Shown here: positions 59,855 through 64,000 of the stretch, in pieces | Numbering within the stretch: the first letter of the stretch is position 1 | Layout: each line of letters opens with the position of its first letter | Assembly: GCF_023159225.1 (NCBI RefSeq) | Contig: NC_063181.1 | Location: 13,599,606-13,663,605 of the forward strand | Length of the DNA: 64,000 bases | Reading direction: 5' to 3' | DNA from: Perognathus longimembris pacificus | Lineage: Eukaryota > Chordata > Mammalia > Rodentia > Heteromyidae | Position numbers and translations under genes: made by a program | The notes under the pieces: model-generated | Database searches by the model: none | What the model saw: only the letters and a program-made list of their open reading frames with translations | Told to the model about the DNA's origin: nothing

Positions 59855-61615
59855 TCTCATGATATCTTATAATGATGTGGATGATGTTAATACTAGTGTT
59901 GTCTCACTTTTATTTTTAAAACTCCTGCAACTTTGTAGAGACAAGTTTGTCTCTGCCTGGCTAATCTCCTAAATCTCAGCCATTTTTACAGGTTGCTTTA
60001 AAATTTATACAATTATTACAGTGTCATAGCTAAGAGAATGCTATTAAGTATATACTTTGCCTTGGTCTTCTATTCTCTCCTTAATTAGTTGAAGAACTAA
60101 TGTTTTTAGATACAACTATTATTAGAATAATATTGAAATCACAGGTAATGTAACTAGAAACATACTTAAGATGGTATATTTCATTTTTGATAATTAATTG
60201 AGAAACTCAAGACTGAATTGATCCAATCACAATTTTACTACTAATTACATTGAATAACGAGAAATATATCTGGCTTCCATCTTTCATGCAGGGTTCTTTT
60301 CAGTTAGGCCTAGCACTTCCAGATACTCCAGTTACCCTTGTAAATATGATTTTATATATATGTATTATTTACATATTTTTAGATTATTGGCATCACTTTA
60401 ATCAGAATCATCTATTTGAAACAATGAAATCTGAATAGAACATTTTAAATTGCTCTGATAATACCACATCAGTGAATATATTTATTGGGTATATTGGAAT
60501 ATCCTAACATACGTCACATAACAGTAGTTTAAAATAACATTTGTCACATTTATATTGAAGTTCTTTTCTGCTCATAAATCCCTGGTTCCTGTTCTTTCTG
60601 TCTCTGGTTTGGCCACAATGGTATTTACCGAAGTTGACTCACCCACAGATCTCACATCAGCCTTGAAACACTCTAAATGTCACTAGCATCATACAAAAGA
60701 AGAAAAAATATCTTTCCAATGGAAGATAGAGTACTGACTTCAATTGAAATGTCTAAATTTTACATGTTTTGGAATGACAAAATATTTGCTAGTTGACAAA
60801 AAGAAACATTTAAAATTGGCATTCTCATCTACATACTTATAGCTATAAGCAGGAAAATATGTTATTTTGAAACATTTTGAGGCTTAGAAAGCAAATGAAA
60901 AGAATCATTCTGAAACTTCTGTTCTCAGTTGAAATATTTATTCACTCTCAAGAGGAAGTTGATGTTTATAGTGCAATTTCGAAACAAGTTCTAGTATCTA
61001 TCTAGGTTTTTGCTGCAATTAAGTCAAAGAATTAAACTTTTATAAAGTTTTATAAAGGTTGCATGAGCTTAGAATCTTCTAAATTTAGCACTTTATTTTT
61101 GAATAATTATATTAGTGCCGATGAAATACTATATCATGAAAACTTAATTTTAAAAAGCCATACACAAACCACTGACCTCTTGCCTGAAGTATTTAGTAAA
61201 AGACTGCCCCCTTGTGATTTCTGAACTTTATACAACATCAAGGGCTACTCATTTCAGGAACTGGCTTTTTTTTTTTTTTTTTTTTTTTTTAGGTTTTCTC
61301 ATCCTTAAATAACAAGCATTTTATTTTTGCACGTGCAACTATTTTTATATTTAAATTTACTTTATTGAAAGAAGAATAGCGTGTGTAACATAGATTTACA
61401 GAGAGTGGTCTTTAAGAAAAACCACTTCTGCTAGAACGGTAGATGGAGGAATGCCTATTCTGCTGCTATTTCCATTTGTGCCCCTTGTAAATGGCTCTGC
61501 AGATAGAACACTGTCTAGAGAATGACTCTGAAGAGTTTACATTGACTAGATTTTTCCTAAGAGATTGGTGAAACTTTGATGATTTTTGTGCTTTTGTTCA
61601 TAATGAACTTAAAGA
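59855..61615. other. Upstream flank, unassigned
   Basis: AT-rich, with a T26 run at 61266-61291. No feature recognised. Confidence 0.5.
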
Positions 61616-61619
61616 CATT

Positions 61620-62345
61620 ATACATAAAGACCTGCTGTTGATACCACCAGCAGTGTGGAGTGTCTCGGCCCACAATGAAATGAGAGGCACAGCTTTGCAA
61701 ACTTTCCCCCATACAGACGTGATACGCTGGAGACCATCGCCCCAGGGAATAGTAAAGACAATGCTATATCAAGAGCAGAATATGAAATTAGGTTAATGGG
61801 ATACTGAGCCTTTTATGCAAAATTGTTAGAGTGATTTTTACTCCTGTTTATACTTACTCAATAATTAATGACAGTATAACTAGGTAATGCTATAAAACAT
61901 GTAACTTCTCTTGAAGGACAAGAAGCACTATCCGTATAAGAACAAGTAGCTGTTAATTTATTTAATTACAATGCATTAGTGAAGCGCAAGGAAATAGTTT
62001 AGGTAAAATAAAAATGCTGATTGATAATCAGGGAAGGAGCAAAGTACACCAGCTTTTCTCGTAAATACAAACTTATTAGAGTTAGATTGGTACTTTCTGG
62101 AATAATTGTGATAAATACTCAAAATAGAAACAACTGTATCAGTGGAAGATAAGCATCTAACTATTCACATTTTACTGCCAGCAGTAGATATAACATTTCT
62201 AGGTAGAAATACAAGAGGAAGAATTTTATTTCTTCTAAAAACTTCTCGTGGCCTGAATTTGTCAACAGAGAAGGAAGTGGTTGAACTGCCTACATGACAT
62301 TTTAAGCATTGTCTGCAGTTACATTTGTCTGTCACAAATAGGGCC
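61620..62345. other. Unique sequence, candidate regulatory element
   Basis: Not similar to the repeats here. It has TACCACCAGCAG, intact CpGs (61660, 61717, 61726), and repeated homeodomain-type AATTA/TAATT motifs (TTAATTTATTTAATTACA near 61953). It lies about 28 kb upstream of the SPOCK3 promoter. Conservation was not tested. Confidence 0.25.
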
Positions 62346-62860
62346 GAGATATGGCTGACATCGAACAGGTAAAGATCATAGCTGATGCCTAATGTTATAT
62401 AGAATGCACAGAGTAACCATGAAGGGTGAAAGAGTTTAAGCAGAATTTATCACTATAACTTTCTGAGGGTTTGGGCCTGCACTGCCTAAGGATGGGATTC
62501 AACTGGTACCTTGATTCAGGTGCGCATGCGCTACCTGAAGTAGCAGCGAAGTCCCAATTGTTCAAAGGCCACTTTTTATTCAGTGAAAATATAAAGAGTC
62601 ACCATTGGTGGATGGGCTGCTGAAGGACAGAATATGATGAGTATACAGAGGGTGAAACATCTAGAGACCAGGCTGCTGCTAAATACCTGTAGACAGAGAG
62701 TTTGTGAATCCAAATGATTGTCATCTCCACCACATGGGCCATTTCTCTCGCCCAGTCAGAGAACCAACAACACAAACCACAGTAACAAAGAATGGTCTAG
62801 TACAACAATAGTAAGGTGCAGGCCCAGATTCGATTCTATAGCTATTTCTATACGGTTTCC
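62345..62860. other. Upstream flank, unassigned
   Basis: Includes a palindrome-like TGCGCATGCG at about 62521. No known feature. Confidence 0.45.
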
Positions 62861-62861
62861 C

Positions 62862-63085
62862 TTTTCTCAATTTTATGAATTTTTAAATCTTATCTTCCTT
62901 ATGATTTTTTTGGTGTTATTTGGCTTTTTGTTTGTTTTCCATTTTATAAAGGTAAAATAAAAGATTCACTTAATTTTAAATTTTCTTTGTATCTAAAGTG
63001 AGAATTAAGTTCTAGAAACTTTTATAACACTATGGTGGTGTGGACCACAGATTTGGTTTATTTTGTGTTCATTTTCATACTTCCT
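62862..63085 (-). mobile_element. Old L1 fragment
   Basis: Homologous to 44931-45130 (TTTTTAAATCTTATCTTCCT, TTAAGTTCTAGAAAC). Same orientation, strongly diverged. Confidence 0.6.
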
Positions 63086-63306
63086 TTTTTTGTCAGTCGT
63101 GGGCTTTGAACTCAGGGCCTGGACACTGTCCCTGGGCTGTTCTGCTCAAAGTTAGCCCTCTACCACTTTGAGCCATAGTTTTTCTGGTGATTAATTGGAG
63201 ATAAGAGTCTCATAGACTTCCCTGCCCAGGCTGGCTTTGAATGTGAACCTCAGATCTCAACCTCCTGAGAAGCTAGGAATATAGGCATGAGTCACTGACA
63301 CTTGGC
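63086..63306 (-). mobile_element. Composite SINE, full length
   Basis: Minus orientation. The tRNA-like half is TTTGTCAGTCGTGGGCTTTG...CCACTTTGAGCCATAG. It is followed by TTAATTGGAGATAAGAGTCT and the B1/Alu-like half with CTGAGAAGCTAGGAATATAG. This copy shows the whole architecture of the older SINE family. Confidence 0.85.
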
Positions 63307-63459
63307 TAAAAAAACTTGTTTAAATATATAGCACTTCTCCTTTAAAAATTTCTATGCATTTGTCAAATATTCTAAACAGTATTTTTAAAACATGTACAAA
63401 ATTACTAATGAATATGTAAAATCTCAGGCTTTATTGTCTTCTTTGCATCTTCCCAATCT

Positions 63460-64000
63460 TTCCATTTTCAGGTTCAGATATGTGGTCTGAGAAATACAAA
63501 TCAAAACAAAATTGAGATTCTTTTTTATTTTTTATTTTTGCCAGTCCTGGCTTGGACTCAGGGCCTGACCACTGTCCTTAGCTTGCTCAAGGCCAGCACT
63601 CTGCCACTTGAGCCACAGCGCCACTTCTGGCCATTTTCTATATATGTGGTGCTGGGGAGTCGAACCCAGGGCTTCATGTATAGGAAGCAAGCATTCTTGC
63701 TACTAGGCCATATTCCCAGCCCCTGAGATTCATTTTACAGCAGTCAAAATGGTTGTCAGGAAGAAAGCCAATAACAATAAACGCTAGTGTGGATACAGAA
63801 GAAAGCAATCCTTTACCATTGACAGGGGGAATGTAAAACGTATCCAGACATGATGGAAATCAATATGGAGGTTCCTCAAAAACATATTAAAAATACTCTG
63901 GGGTCCTGATTCAAGTGGTACAAGATCTCCATAGCAGTACTGAGAAACATAAAGTTCAAAATGCCAGTTTCCATGATGAAGTCTTATCAATTTTTGATCC
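63460..64000 (+). mobile_element. Old L1 ORF2 fragment, split by a SINE
   Basis: AAATACAAATCAAAACAAAA before the SINE and TGGATACAGAAGAAAGCAAT, AATATGGAGGTTCCTCAAAA after it are consecutive ORF2 sequence in plus orientation. It continues past the window end. Confidence 0.85.
63521..63723 (-). mobile_element. Dimeric tRNA-type SINE within old L1
   Basis: Minus-orientation copy, slightly shortened in the right unit. TGAGATTC flanks it at 63513-63520 and 63724-63731. Confidence 0.92.

Overview
This is a window of mammalian nuclear DNA. It has one spliced coding exon in a CpG island, dense L1 LINEs and tRNA-derived SINEs, many long microsatellites, and no compact gene array. The abundant SINE is an ID-like head fused to a second tRNA-like unit, and the L1 3' ends share a characteristic tail. 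Together these suggest a rodent, and a geomyoid (kangaroo rat or pocket mouse group) would fit. That placement comes from memory of SINE types and is tentative.

Layout. One host gene is recognised: the 5' end of SPOCK3 (testican-3) on the minus strand. Its first coding exon (33101-33289) lies in a CpG island at about 32.98-34.06 kb. A probable non-coding exon 1 ends at 33591, about 300 bp upstream. Positions 1-33100 are therefore the start of a very long SPOCK3 intron, and about 34.0-64.0 kb is upstream flank. No second coding exon was found in the intron part, and no other host gene in the flank.

Everything else that can be named is repeat. The largest element is a near-full-length minus-strand L1 at 36591-43383. 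It has a 5' UTR with a YY1-type site at its very start, then ORF1, ORF2 and a 3' UTR. It sits between 11-bp target-site duplications inside an older L1 3' end, and a younger SINE is inserted in its own tail. Both ORFs are broken by frameshifts and stops. Short 5'-truncated L1 copies of related families occur throughout, and three show the inverted 5' segment typical of twin priming (7.8-8.3, 12.2-13.0 and 47.1-47.7 kb). At least nine dimeric tRNA-type SINEs are present, most with clear target duplications. One (50338-50640) appears to carry 3'-transduced sequence. A solo LTR lies at 3799-4349.

No previously undescribed gene system was found. The most useful observations are the layered insertion history, the SINE transduction candidate, the SPOCK3 splice acceptor that abuts the start codon, and two stretches of unique sequence that may be conserved regulatory DNA. 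Boundaries of old repeats are approximate because no alignment could be run.
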